From assembly GCF_018860755.1 (NCBI RefSeq), contig NZ_JAHKPW010000011.1, forward strand, positions 25,772 through 89,771: a stretch of DNA of 64,000 nucleotides, read 5' to 3'. Source of the stretch: Colwellia sp. D2M02. GTDB lineage: Bacteria > Pseudomonadota > Gammaproteobacteria > Enterobacterales > Alteromonadaceae. A program made the translations under genes and the position numbers. This document shows, one piece after another, positions 54,369 to 63,974 of the stretch (position 1 is its first letter; each line of letters begins with the position of its first letter). The notes under the pieces were generated by a model. The model was not told where the DNA came from and searched no databases. It worked only from the letters and a program-made list of their open reading frames with translations.

Positions 54369-54454
54369 GTATTTATTGCAGTGTAATAAATACTTAATTC
54401 AATGCCGTCTCAAAAGGTCATTCAATATTAAATAAACAATATTGAGTGGCCTTT
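54369..54454 (+). terminator. Terminator region after pepD
   Basis: Two hairpins are visible: GTATTTATT/AATAAATAC at 54369-54393 immediately after the stop, and a long stem at 54412-54454 (AAAAGGTCATTCAATATT with AATATTGAGTGGCCTTTT, G-U pairs included) ending in a T-run. The second is a strong terminator. Confidence 0.85.
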
Positions 54455-54718
54455 TTTGTACTTACATTCACCATTTATACTGTATAGACTCAGCTAAAAT
54501 TCAAATATTTATGAATACTCGAGACTACAATTACCACACATAGCTGCAAGCCAAACACTTATGCAACCATTATAAAATAAAATATATTTACTTTATAATC
54601 ATAAGCTTACCTCAAATTTAGCAACTCATGGTAAAGCTGAATATAAATATCCAAACTATGATTTGTTATTAAATGAATTTCCGTTAGAATGGAGTAATCA
54701 TTTTTTAGGATATTTGCT
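54455..54718 (+). promoter_or_regulatory. Leader/promoter region of the response regulator
   Basis: These 264 AT-rich bases have no gene. A TATAAT at 54594-54599 may be a -10 element but has no clear -35 partner, and no operator is recognised. Confidence 0.35.
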
Positions 54719-55378
54719 ATGAATCAGCCAGAAAAAATTATAATAGCTGACGACCACCCTTTATTTAGGCAAGCATTACTCGGTACACTCAAAAGCAAAC
54801 TTACGTATACGCAATGGCTTGAAGCTGAAACCATTGACGAGTTGAACGAGCAACTGAATGCACATAATAATAGTGATTTATTATTACTCGACTTAAATAT
54901 TCCTGGAGCACATGGCTTTAATACCCTAATACACGTTCGTAACCACTTCCCCCAAATTCCTGTTGTAATTGTTTCAGCTCATGAAGATCACGATACTATT
55001 AGTAAAGCCATGAATTACGGTGCTGCGGGTTTCATCCCCAAATCAACCCCCGTCGATGGTATTTACACTGCAATTATCACGATATTATCAGGTCATACTT
55101 GGCTACCAGACACTTTTGAGCAATCACAAAATAATAATACCGATATTGATATAGCAGAGCGCGTTGCTAGCCTAACCCAGCAACAATACCGAATATTAAT
55201 GATGTTTGCTCAAGGTATGCTAAATAAACAAATTGCTTATGATTTAAATGTTTCAGAAGCGACCATTAAAGCACATGCAACCGCCATTTTTCGTAAACTT
55301 GATGTCAGAAATAGAACACAAGCGGTCATTGCTATCGGTCAATTAGACCTATCTGAAGCTGGTTTCGAGTCTCGCTAA
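54719..55378 (+). CDS. NarL/LuxR-type response regulator without adjacent kinase
   Basis: This 219-residue two-domain regulator has an acidic pocket Asp11/Asp12, phosphorylation site Asp58 in LLLLDLNIPG, a conserved Ser and Lys (VSAHEDH, PKST), and a C-terminal LuxR-type helix-turn-helix (LTQQQYRILMMFAQGM to SEATIKAHATAIFRKL). It resembles the CrbR/ErdR/AgmR group, which governs acetate or alcohol metabolism. No histidine kinase gene is in this neighbourhood. Its targets cannot be read here. Confidence 0.85.
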   Translation: MNQPEKIIIADDHPLFRQALLGTLKSKLTYTQWLEAETIDELNEQLNAHNNSDLLLLDLNIPGAHGFNTLIHVRNHFPQIPVVIVSAHEDHDTISKAMNYGAAGFIPKSTPVDGIYTAIITILSGHTWLPDTFEQSQNNNTDIDIAERVASLTQQQYRILMMFAQGMLNKQIAYDLNVSEATIKAHATAIFRKLDVRNRTQAVIAIGQLDLSEAGFESR

Positions 55379-55591
55379 TACTTAACACCCAGATTTAGCC
55401 TGCTAATTAAACAATTGATATTTAGTACACTCAAAGTAAGCTTAGATAAGTTTACAATATAGTAAAAAAACATAAATCCGAATTAATAATAATAGCGATG
55501 AAGCGCCTTACTCTATAGCCATCTTAGGTTACAATCAAAAGATGTATTTGCCTTATCGTTTCAAATAAAAACGGTTAGTTTAAGGAAGCTC

Positions 55592-56956
55592 ATGAATAAA
55601 CTATTAACAACAAGCAACACAGGTATTCCACTTTTCGTTATTGAAAAAAGCGCTTACCAAGGCTGGGTCAACGCCCAAAGTAGCAGCAATAAAAATTGGC
55701 TAACTAACACCAATTTTTCAGGCCAAGGGTTAGCATTATTTGCCAACGAGCAAGGCGAATTAAACCAAGCACTTTTCGTCGTCAGTGATGCGAATGATTA
55801 TTTTGCTTGTGGCGAGTTAATTAAATTATTACCTCCTGGTCAGTACCTTTTAAATGCCGATAAAGCGCACCACAGTGCAATATGTTTTGGTTGGCTAATT
55901 GGCGCTTATCAATTTAATCAGTACTTCTCAACTGACAAAAATACCGCTTTTCCTTCACTAGGCGTTAACGATCAGACACTTATCGACAACACCATTAAAT
56001 GCGTAGAAGCAACAGCATTAACTCGTGATTTAATTAATATACCTGCTGCTGATATGATGCCAGAGCATTTATCACAAGCAACCCAACAACTCGCTGATGA
56101 GTTTGGCGCACAAGTAAACCATATTATTGGTGACTCATTACTTGAGCAAAATTATCCAACAATTCATGCGGTAGGTCGTGCTAGCGTACATAAGCCAAGA
56201 TTAATCGACTTAACTTGGGGTGATGATAACCATCCACAAATTACCTTAGTAGGCAAAGGCGTTTGTTTTGACAGTGGTGGTTTAGATATTAAACCCGCTG
56301 CTGGTATGCGTAATATGAAAAAAGACATGGGTGGCTCTGCTCATGTTTTAGGTTTAGCTCACCTTATAATGGCGCATAACTTACCCGTTAAGTTACGTGT
56401 ACTTATTCCAGCGGTTGAGAATGCGGTTTCAAGTAACGCACTTCGCCCAGGTGACGTGGTAACTACACGTAAAGGTATTACCGTTGAAATACATAATACT
56501 GACGCTGAAGGGCGCTTAGTATTATGTGACGCCTTAGCTGAAGCAAATAACGACAAGCCCGAACTCATTATTGATTTCGCCACACTTACGGGTGCTATGC
56601 GCGTTGCATTAGGTACTGAATTACCAGGATTTTTCTCTACCAACGACCAAATTGCAGCAGATATTACCCAAGCTGGCAGTGCTATTAGTGACCCCGTATG
56701 GCGCATGCCATTACATAGCGCTTATGATGACTTATTAAGTAGCACTATTGCCGATATGACCAACTGCCCATCAGTACCTTTTGGTGGCGCAATTACCGCT
56801 GCTTTATATTTGGATAAGTTTGTTGATGATGATATTGATTGGTTACATTTTGATATTATGGGCTTTAATATTAGAAACTTATCAGGTCGTCCAATTGGCG
56901 GGGAAGCGTTTGGTATTCGTGCTGTCTTTAACTACTTACAGCAACGCTTTCAGTAA
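55592..56956 (+). CDS. M17 leucyl aminopeptidase family protein
   Basis: This 454-residue dizinc aminopeptidase has Lys222 and Asp227 in VGKGVCFDSGG, the loop MKKDMGGSA, and the signature NTDAEGRLVLCDALAE. It cleaves N-terminal residues from peptides in the cytoplasm. It is shorter than PepA and closer to the PepB-like/cytosol aminopeptidase branch found widely in marine gammaproteobacteria. A clear terminator follows. Confidence 0.92.
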   Translation: MNKLLTTSNTGIPLFVIEKSAYQGWVNAQSSSNKNWLTNTNFSGQGLALFANEQGELNQALFVVSDANDYFACGELIKLLPPGQYLLNADKAHHSAICFGWLIGAYQFNQYFSTDKNTAFPSLGVNDQTLIDNTIKCVEATALTRDLINIPAADMMPEHLSQATQQLADEFGAQVNHIIGDSLLEQNYPTIHAVGRASVHKPRLIDLTWGDDNHPQITLVGKGVCFDSGGLDIKPAAGMRNMKKDMGGSAHVLGLAHLIMAHNLPVKLRVLIPAVENAVSSNALRPGDVVTTRKGITVEIHNTDAEGRLVLCDALAEANNDKPELIIDFATLTGAMRVALGTELPGFFSTNDQIAADITQAGSAISDPVWRMPLHSAYDDLLSSTIADMTNCPSVPFGGAITAALYLDKFVDDDIDWLHFDIMGFNIRNLSGRPIGGEAFGIRAVFNYLQQRFQ

Positions 56957-56975
56957 AAAGTCACCTTAATACTCC

Positions 56976-57002
56976 AAGACAGCGCCCAGCGCTGTCTTTT
57001 TT
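56976..57002 (+). terminator. Rho-independent terminator after the M17 peptidase
   Basis: AAGACAGCGC and GCGCTGTCTT form a tight GC-rich stem with a 3-base loop followed by T6. It lies 20 bases after the stop codon. Confidence 0.92.
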
Positions 57003-57073
57003 GTTCTAACTTACCGAAAATTATTACTGCACTTTCCAGACGATCTTAACGAACCAAATTAACACACTGATAA

Positions 57074-57436
57074 TTATAAGATTTCTAACGGGGAAACTAA
57101 TTTTTCTGTTGTATAAACTAATCGTTCAGCTAAACCTTCAATAATAGTCAAGGCAATATCGTTATTGCTTTTTAATAACGCTTTAAACTCTGCTTCACCG
57201 TAAGCTAATAAGTTAACATCTGAATTGGCGGTAGCAGTACATGAACGATCTCTGCCTGTTAATAGCGCCATTTCACCAAGAAAGTCACCTTTGTTAAGGG
57301 TTGCAATTGTTACTGATAAACCATTTCTTTCTTTGCTTAAACGGACTGTGCCGCTATTAATTACATACACCGCTCGACAGGTATCTCCCTCAGAAAAAAG
57401 TACCTCTCCTTTGCTTAATTCTACCCTGTTACTCAT
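57074..57436 (-). CDS. Cyclic nucleotide-binding domain protein
   Basis: This 120-residue single CNB domain of the CRP superfamily has the beta-roll LSKGEVLFSEGDTCRAVYVI and the phosphate-binding cassette region GDFLGEMALLTGRDRSCTATA. It has no DNA-binding domain, so it acts through partners or is a stand-alone sensor. GEMALL and RSCTA resemble a functional cassette. The start at 57436 has AAGGTG nine bases upstream; a longer frame to 57493 adds only an unlikely hydrophobic extension. Confidence 0.83.
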   Translation of the reverse strand: MSNRVELSKGEVLFSEGDTCRAVYVINSGTVRLSKERNGLSVTIATLNKGDFLGEMALLTGRDRSCTATANSDVNLLAYGEAEFKALLKSNNDIALTIIEGLAERLVYTTEKLVSPLEIL

Positions 57437-57717
57437 ATGTATTTTCACCTTAAAAATGAGGATGTTCATCAACAAATTGAAGAATAAACTCACTGCTAAT
57501 AAAAGTCTACCGTTATCCTATATATCCAGCTAGAGTTCAGGTTATCACTTGATACTAATAGTTTGCTTAAAAACAAAACCTGAATATCTATTTAATCTCG
57601 ATTTACCTCCATTTCGTCGAATTTACTCCACTTTTTATTGGTTTAACGCTCAAAAAAACATAAACTCGAACAGACTTCACTAACATGCCTCTTTTTAGGT
57701 ATATATTAGGAATATAA

Positions 57718-59781
57718 ATGAAACATAAAATCTCTTATTTAAAACAAGCTTTAGCAGTAAGTTTAGGCTTATTAAGCGCATCAGTTTTTGCAACTGATAA
57801 AGTTATTACTGCTGAAAACTTAGCAACAATACAAAGTGTTGGCCAAGTGCAAGTTAGTCCAAGTGGTGACGAATTTGCTTTTATTCGCTCTGTGCCTCGT
57901 GAAATTTACGTTGAAAAAGATGGATCAAACTGGGGTGAGTTACACCTAGTTAATGATGAGGGTGTTGAACGCCCATTTATTACCGGTAAAGTAAACGTTC
58001 GCAGCATTCAATGGTCTGCAGATGGCGCTTTTATTTACTTCTTATCGAAAATGAACGGTGATAAGTTTACCTCGCTTTATCAAATTGCGGCCAATGGTGG
58101 TCAAGCACAAAAAGTATTATCACTAAAGGATACTAGCATTAGCAGCTATACCTTAAGTAGCGATAATAAAAAGGTTGCCCTGTTAGCGAAAAAGGCTAAA
58201 GATAAATCAGTTAAAAAACTTACTGACTTAGGCTTTAAAGCTGAAATTTATGAAGAAGATTTAGCTGATCAATTTTTATATGTAGTTGATTTAGCGATAA
58301 CAGAAAAATCCATTACCCCTGAAGCGTTAGCGATTAAGCACTATGTTTCTGATGTACACTTTTCGCCAAATAATAAAAATTTATTAGTCAAAACTCAGCC
58401 GACCGCATTAATTGACGATAAATACATGAAATCGCAATGGCATATCGTTGATGCAGCAACGCAAACGGTTAACGTTTCTTTTGCTACCGAAGGTAAATTA
58501 GGCGCTGCTGAGTTCTCTCATGACGGTAAATATATTGCTATCCACGGTGCCGAAGACAAGCATGATCCAGCAACAGGTCGTTTATTTTTAGCTGACGTTA
58601 AAACAGGTAAAGTTACTGACTGGTTACCTAACTTCGCAGGTCATGTAAGTGACTTTGAATGGTCAAACAAGCGTAATGAGCTGTTTTTAGTTGCCAACGT
58701 AGGTCCGCAATCTGTTATCGCCAAAATTAAGCCTGGTAAAACATCGTATAAAGAAGTTGTTAAAGCGGGCAAATTAATTGCGGGTCGTTTAAGTATTTCA
58801 GATTCAGACAAAACAATTGCCTTAGGCGCAAATACAGCGAAACACCCAAATGAAGTATTTATGCTTCGCGGTAAAAAAGCATCTCGTTTAACTAATTCAA
58901 ACCCGTGGTTAAACGACGTGGCATTAGCGAAACAAGAAATTGTGACGATAAAAGCACGTGACGGCGTAGAAATTGGCGGTGTATTAGTTTATCCACTAAA
59001 CCATAAAGAAGGTCAACGTTACCCACTAATTATGTCGGTACACGGCGGCCCTGAAAGCCATGATAAAGATGGTTGGATCACCGCTTACTCTCGCCCTGGT
59101 CAATTAGCGGCAGCACAAGGCTACGCAGTATTTCACCCTAACTATCGTGGTAGTACAGGTAAAGGGGTTGCCTACTCTAAGTTAGGTCAAAATGATTACG
59201 CAGGTAAAGAGTTTGATGACTTAGTTGACCTAAAAAATCATTTAGTAAATATTGGTTTAGTTAACGAGAAAAAAGTTGGTATTACGGGCGGATCTTACGG
59301 TGGCTATGCGTCAGCATGGGGTGCAACTAAACTAACTAAGCACTTTGCTGCGAGCGTTATGTTTGTTGGTATTTCTAACCAATTATCGAAATTTGGTACT
59401 ACTGATATTTCAAATGAAATGCACTTAGTACACGCACGTTCATACCCTTGGGAAAAATGGCAATGGTACTTAGAGCGCAGCCCTATTTATTGGGTTGAGC
59501 AATCAGAAACGCCATTATTAATTATGCACGGTAAAGCAGATCCTCGTGTACACCCTGCGCAATCAATGGAAATGTACCGTTATATGAAAGTACATGGCAA
59601 AACAGTACGTTTAGTTTACTACCCAGGCGAAGGCCATGGTAATAAGCGTGCTGCTGCTAAGTACGATTACAGCTTACGTTTAATGCGTTGGATGGACAAC
59701 TACCTAAAGCATGACAATAAACCAATGCCTGCACACGAATTACCGCATGCGGCTAACTTAAAAGCTAAAAAAGAAGCATAA
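57718..59781 (+). CDS. Secreted S9-family prolyl oligopeptidase-like peptidase
   Basis: This 687-residue protein has a signal peptide (about 1-25, ending VFATD), an N-terminal beta-propeller and a C-terminal alpha/beta hydrolase. The triad is Ser526 (GGSYGGYAS), Asp608 (GKADPRV) and His640 (GEGHGNK). It is likely to act as a dipeptidyl or acylaminoacyl peptidase on peptides in the periplasm or outside. It is a single gene with its own terminator, and fits the peptide-rich marine lifestyle also suggested by PepD and the M17 enzyme. Confidence 0.93.
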   Translation: MKHKISYLKQALAVSLGLLSASVFATDKVITAENLATIQSVGQVQVSPSGDEFAFIRSVPREIYVEKDGSNWGELHLVNDEGVERPFITGKVNVRSIQWSADGAFIYFLSKMNGDKFTSLYQIAANGGQAQKVLSLKDTSISSYTLSSDNKKVALLAKKAKDKSVKKLTDLGFKAEIYEEDLADQFLYVVDLAITEKSITPEALAIKHYVSDVHFSPNNKNLLVKTQPTALIDDKYMKSQWHIVDAATQTVNVSFATEGKLGAAEFSHDGKYIAIHGAEDKHDPATGRLFLADVKTGKVTDWLPNFAGHVSDFEWSNKRNELFLVANVGPQSVIAKIKPGKTSYKEVVKAGKLIAGRLSISDSDKTIALGANTAKHPNEVFMLRGKKASRLTNSNPWLNDVALAKQEIVTIKARDGVEIGGVLVYPLNHKEGQRYPLIMSVHGGPESHDKDGWITAYSRPGQLAAAQGYAVFHPNYRGSTGKGVAYSKLGQNDYAGKEFDDLVDLKNHLVNIGLVNEKKVGITGGSYGGYASAWGATKLTKHFAASVMFVGISNQLSKFGTTDISNEMHLVHARSYPWEKWQWYLERSPIYWVEQSETPLLIMHGKADPRVHPAQSMEMYRYMKVHGKTVRLVYYPGEGHGNKRAAAKYDYSLRLMRWMDNYLKHDNKPMPAHELPHAANLKAKKEA

Positions 59782-59824
59782 CGCTATTAATGGGCGCATT
59801 GCGCTCATAATAATTTGTTTCAAT

Positions 59825-59853
59825 AAAGGCCAGATTTTTTCTGGCCTTTTTAT
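59825..59853 (+). terminator. Terminator after the S9 peptidase gene
   Basis: AAAGGCCAG and CTGGCCTTT form a 9-bp stem around a T-rich loop, followed by TTT. It lies about 45 bases after the stop codon. Confidence 0.9.
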
Positions 59854-59985
59854 TGCTTTTTATTTCTGAAAGTCGCCAATAATGAATTTTTCATTCTCCT
59901 GAAATAATAGAAACAATAACAAGTTAGCTATTAACGGTAATTAAAAGTTTTTTCTGTATTTGCCTTATCAAGGAATGCGTGACTA

Positions 59986-60066
59986 CACTGATAAAGCAAA
60001 CCTAATGAAAGTTAGGGACGCAAAGCCACCGGTCTAAGGAGTACTCTACGACAGCGGGGTTGCCAA
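59986..60066 (+). ncRNA. Class I cyclic di-GMP riboswitch (GEMM-I)
   Basis: The sequence has the diagnostic GEMM-I blocks in order: GCAAACC (59995-60001 region), a GAAA tetraloop, GGGACGCAAAGCC, ACCGGTCTAA, and AGCGGGGTTGCC. These match the Vc2 aptamer from Vibrio cholerae nearly block for block. It should bind c-di-GMP and control the large exported protein encoded about 90 bases downstream. A perfect 8-bp hairpin (CAATAATC/GATTATTG, 60064-60086) follows without a T-run, so control may be translational. Confidence 0.9.
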
Positions 60067-60155
60067 TAATCTAGTAAGGATTATTGCCAGTTGCCACTGA
60101 TGATGTATTTCTGTGACAGGTATGTTTGTAATTACATTTTAGGATGGGATGTTTC

Positions 60156-63100
60156 ATGCATAGTCAACTGAGTTGCAACGCTAAAAAAACTAAAACGCTT
60201 ACCTATAAATCATTCTTATTCATTTACCCTTTACTGACTCCCTCACTTTACTCATTATTTTTTTTAGCGCTCTGCGTAACTAGCTTTTCCAGTTTAGCTA
60301 CTTCATTCAAAACGAAAATCAATGCAGCAAACAATGAAGAATTCTATCAACCTGACTACCCGTTAATTTTTGTCAGTGCTCCAATTAAAGTATTTGATAA
60401 TACTTACGGTGGAGTCACAGGCACATACAAGTTAGGCACCGATGTACTCAGTGCGAATAACCCCAGCGGAGGTAATGAGTTATGGATTTTATTACCTAAC
60501 GGCCAAAGTAAAAAACTATTTCCTTTAGAGATACACCTGCAACAGCAACTCATTGACACGCCTACAGGTATGTTAAATCAAGGCTCGGTCGTTGAGCCAA
60601 ATTTATCTGAAGACGGTAAAACCGTTTATTTCAGTTACTTTCATAATGCTGACGATAAAACATACCAAAGTGGCTTACCCAAATTAGGCGCTGATATTTA
60701 TAGTATTAACCTTGTTGATTTATTAGCTGACTACTCCTTCGCTCCAGAGTTATTAACCACTAAAAGGCTCACATACGCTAATACAAATGACAATAATGAG
60801 TTTGATATTTATAAAGATGCGATGAATTTACCCTTAAAACAAACAGGATCGCATAACTGGGGTAATGTCTATATGCACGCTGAAGAAATGCGCACCGATA
60901 CCGGTTTAAAGCTTATTTACGTTAGTAACAAAAAACGCATCAGTAACGCCAATCTCGCTATGGGGTATGCCAATCATAACTTCAACTTATTTAGTGCTGA
61001 TATTACTGATAATGGCGACTTAAAAAACCATCAACAATTTCAATATTACACAACGACATCAGCATTAAGCCCTAATAAGCTTCGAAATGGCATTGCATTT
61101 TCATATCAAGCAACCACAGAAGATGCCCGTCACTGGCAAATTCAAGGGTTAACATCATCAGGTAAGTGGTACCCTATTTTTGGCTATGGCAATAGCCCAG
61201 AAGCAGCGCACCTCAGTACCTTTTGCGTTAAAGGTAAAGGAGCTAACCCTGGCGATTACCTTATTACGACGAGCTACTACAACTTAAATAACAATGGCTT
61301 TGGTGCGCTACATAGTGTGAAATTATCAATGGCAGGATTAAACGCTTACGATAGACCAGATGCTGGAGTAGAAGTTCCTCGTCAACTTGGTGCAAAATTA
61401 TTAACTAAAGGCGTAGATATTCATGACTTACCTTCAGATAGCCATAATGGAATATTATTAGGTAAATTCACTACTCCACGGTGCGGAAAGGCTGATGAAC
61501 TCTTTTTTGCGCATACAAAAACGAGCGCCAATAACCGAGGTTTAGACTCAGAAAAAAGCAAAGGCGTATACGAATCCTATATCGGCTTTCGAAATGATTT
61601 AGAAGCCTTTGACCCGACTGAGTCCATCAATATTAATGCTAATACCGGCATTATAAAAGTCATCGAAGATGAATCAGGAACGGCTAATTTATTATGGCCG
61701 TTACCCGTTATCACTTGGGAAGAAAGAAGTGGTGATAAAGAACAAACTTATTCTGCGCCCGCGGTTGCTTCAGCGACTACTATTACCCCTGGTAGCCCTT
61801 TTGCACAAGTTGGAACCTCCGCTTTATGGAATACTGATCGTAAGCCTTTTGACTGCTGGCTTGGAGGGGATGGTAAAACCCCATTTAGCCCAAATAAAGC
61901 AAATAAAGACTATAACTCTGAACGTCAAGAACTGGTTAAGCAATCAGCACCACTCACGCGCGTACAAAACCAAAATGATTTCTGTGAATACCTTCTTCCT
62001 GAAAATGTGCTCGGAGTTGCAATTAATTTAACCTCAAACAAGCTAAAAAACTCTTACGCAAGCTACCGCTCAGCTGGTTCACAAACAAAAGAGACATCTC
62101 GCTTACTTGGTGTTTACTCTGTCGTCAATCAAGTTGATCAATCTTTTAAAGCAATTATTCCTGCTAACGTGCCTTTCGATTTTCATTTGTTAGATCGTGA
62201 AACTGGGCTTAAATTAACCGACACTCGTAGTTGGCACTCCCTAAAACCCGAAGAAGATAGAACAGATTGCGGTGGCTGTCATCAGCATGAAAAAAACAAA
62301 GCGATACCTTTTGAAGAAACATTTTCAGCTCAAAATGAAGCGCTAAATATGGTTGAGCAAACCTCATACATTGATTATGACGCACAATGTAACCCTGAAG
62401 TAAAAATTAGTAGCCTTGCCTCAATAGCACCTCTAGAGTGGGTAGCTGACATCTGGCCTGGATTTGATCGTAATTGCAGTGATTGTCACAACTCAACCAT
62501 AAGTGAAAATACTCTCGCCTTAAAAGCACTGAATTATAATAACGAGCAAGATGCTTACAATATGCTTATTGCGCGCAAATTTATTAATCAAGCATTAGGC
62601 GCTATCGGCAGTCCTGCTTGGTGGGCCGCTCGTGGAAAAAGAACTGATGGGCGTGATAATGATTTAGAGAAATATCAAACTGATTACGATAACGAACAGT
62701 GGGGATTTCGACATAGCAATATTCACGGCTCTCAAAAGCCTCTTTGTAATGGCAACTCACCTGATGAAGCTAAGTGGGTTTACAAATTTGGCCACTGGAT
62801 TGATAACTTCCAGCACAGGGATGTTAATAGTGGTGTTTTTAACACTAAACTAGATCGATATCATCCTACCGTCAGCAGCTCTATCGGTGGAAATTGTGCA
62901 GGCGGCGATCTTACTGTGGGTTGGTGGGATGACTCAGGAAAAATTGAACAACTTACTGTTAATATCAACGGCAACCTGGCACTACTTTTAAACAATCAAG
63001 CTAATAATTCTACTGAAGTTGCTATTGGCAACCTACAAGATAACGATAGTATTTATATTGAAGCTAAAGACTTTACGGGTAACACTCAGCGTTATGAAAA

Positions 63101-63974
63101 ATCATTCAAACACTTAGTATCTGAATGTAATGCACGCGTTGCGGGTGAAAATGTCTTTTCAACAGCAAAACCTTACAGTAATGAACATGATTACACTGAA
63201 GAACAAACTGCATTGGCCAATGTATTAGCTAATGAAAAACTAGGTGCTGCTGACACAACTACCGAAAGCTTCAATCAAGCGACAGATACCACCAGTGCTC
63301 TCAGTGCCGATATTGATATTCCTATTGACGAAGGCGTTATTTTTAGCACTATTGAACTACCGATTCAGGCTGACGCAACCGTGAGTCAATATAACAGTTC
63401 TGAAAAGAAAATGAACTTTGGTGGCTCACAAGAGTTAAACATCGGCACAGGAAAAGCTCGTCGTATACTAATCAAAGCCGATTTATCTTTGGCTCCAGTC
63501 GAAAGAGAGTTACTTAAAGCAAGCCTAAAAGTGTTCGTCCTTCAAGCCAGTTACACATCTAGTCCAATGTTATTAGCGTTTGAAGTCAATAAACCATGGG
63601 TTGAGGGCAATAGAATTTGGGGAGGCATACCTAATGGTGTCACGTGGCTAGAGCATAATTATTTAGATCATGATTATAGTACTGAAAATGACTGGCTTAT
63701 ACCTGGCGGTGAACTTGATTTAACGAGTAACTATGGTTATGGAGAAAATGGGCTGATTAAGCGCGCGCCAATTATTGAAGGAGAGTGGGTTTCTTTAGAT
63801 ATAACCCCAGTAGTTCAAGCATGGAAGATCACCCCTGAAAGTAATCATGGCTTACTATTACGAGGAATAATGCGCGCGGGGAATTATATTTCCTTTGCCT
63901 CTAAAGAACACTCGGATCCAACCCTAGCACCTAAAATTGAATACCACTACGCTGGTGAACCAATAGCTAATTAA
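60156..63974 (+). CDS. Large exported protein with two c-type haem sites and a DNRLRE domain (HzsA-related)
   Basis: This protein of about 1272 residues has an N-terminal export signal (hydrophobic core about residues 22-45). Its first half has beta-propeller-like repeats (EPNLSEDGKTVYFSYFHN and similar). Two CXXCH motifs follow, CGGCH at 705-709 and CSDCH at 774-778. The C-terminal part from about 1060 is a DNRLRE-type domain (QADATVSQYNS, WVEGNRIW, LDITPVVQAW), typical of secreted surface proteins. It resembles hydrazine-synthase-alpha-related proteins by layout, not by proven activity. ATG 60156, with GGGA upstream, is preferred over 60144. Expression should respond to c-di-GMP through the riboswitch. 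An extracellular redox or matrix role is inference. Confidence 0.8.
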   Translation: MHSQLSCNAKKTKTLTYKSFLFIYPLLTPSLYSLFFLALCVTSFSSLATSFKTKINAANNEEFYQPDYPLIFVSAPIKVFDNTYGGVTGTYKLGTDVLSANNPSGGNELWILLPNGQSKKLFPLEIHLQQQLIDTPTGMLNQGSVVEPNLSEDGKTVYFSYFHNADDKTYQSGLPKLGADIYSINLVDLLADYSFAPELLTTKRLTYANTNDNNEFDIYKDAMNLPLKQTGSHNWGNVYMHAEEMRTDTGLKLIYVSNKKRISNANLAMGYANHNFNLFSADITDNGDLKNHQQFQYYTTTSALSPNKLRNGIAFSYQATTEDARHWQIQGLTSSGKWYPIFGYGNSPEAAHLSTFCVKGKGANPGDYLITTSYYNLNNNGFGALHSVKLSMAGLNAYDRPDAGVEVPRQLGAKLLTKGVDIHDLPSDSHNGILLGKFTTPRCGKADELFFAHTKTSANNRGLDSEKSKGVYESYIGFRNDLEAFDPTESININANTGIIKVIEDESGTANLLWPLPVITWEERSGDKEQTYSAPAVASATTITPGSPFAQVGTSALWNTDRKPFDCWLGGDGKTPFSPNKANKDYNSERQELVKQSAPLTRVQNQNDFCEYLLPENVLGVAINLTSNKLKNSYASYRSAGSQTKETSRLLGVYSVVNQVDQSFKAIIPANVPFDFHLLDRETGLKLTDTRSWHSLKPEEDRTDCGGCHQHEKNKAIPFEETFSAQNEALNMVEQTSYIDYDAQCNPEVKISSLASIAPLEWVADIWPGFDRNCSDCHNSTISENTLALKALNYNNEQDAYNMLIARKFINQALGAIGSPAWWAARGKRTDGRDNDLEKYQTDYDNEQWGFRHSNIHGSQKPLCNGNSPDEAKWVYKFGHWIDNFQHRDVNSGVFNTKLDRYHPTVSSSIGGNCAGGDLTVGWWDDSGKIEQLTVNINGNLALLLNNQANNSTEVAIGNLQDNDSIYIEAKDFTGNTQRYEKSFKHLVSECNARVAGENVFSTAKPYSNEHDYTEEQTALANVLANEKLGAADTTTESFNQATDTTSALSADIDIPIDEGVIFSTIELPIQADATVSQYNSSEKKMNFGGSQELNIGTGKARRILIKADLSLAPVERELLKASLKVFVLQASYTSSPMLLAFEVNKPWVEGNRIWGGIPNGVTWLEHNYLDHDYSTENDWLIPGGELDLTSNYGYGENGLIKRAPIIEGEWVSLDITPVVQAWKITPESNHGLLLRGIMRAGNYISFASKEHSDPTLAPKIEYHYAGEPIAN

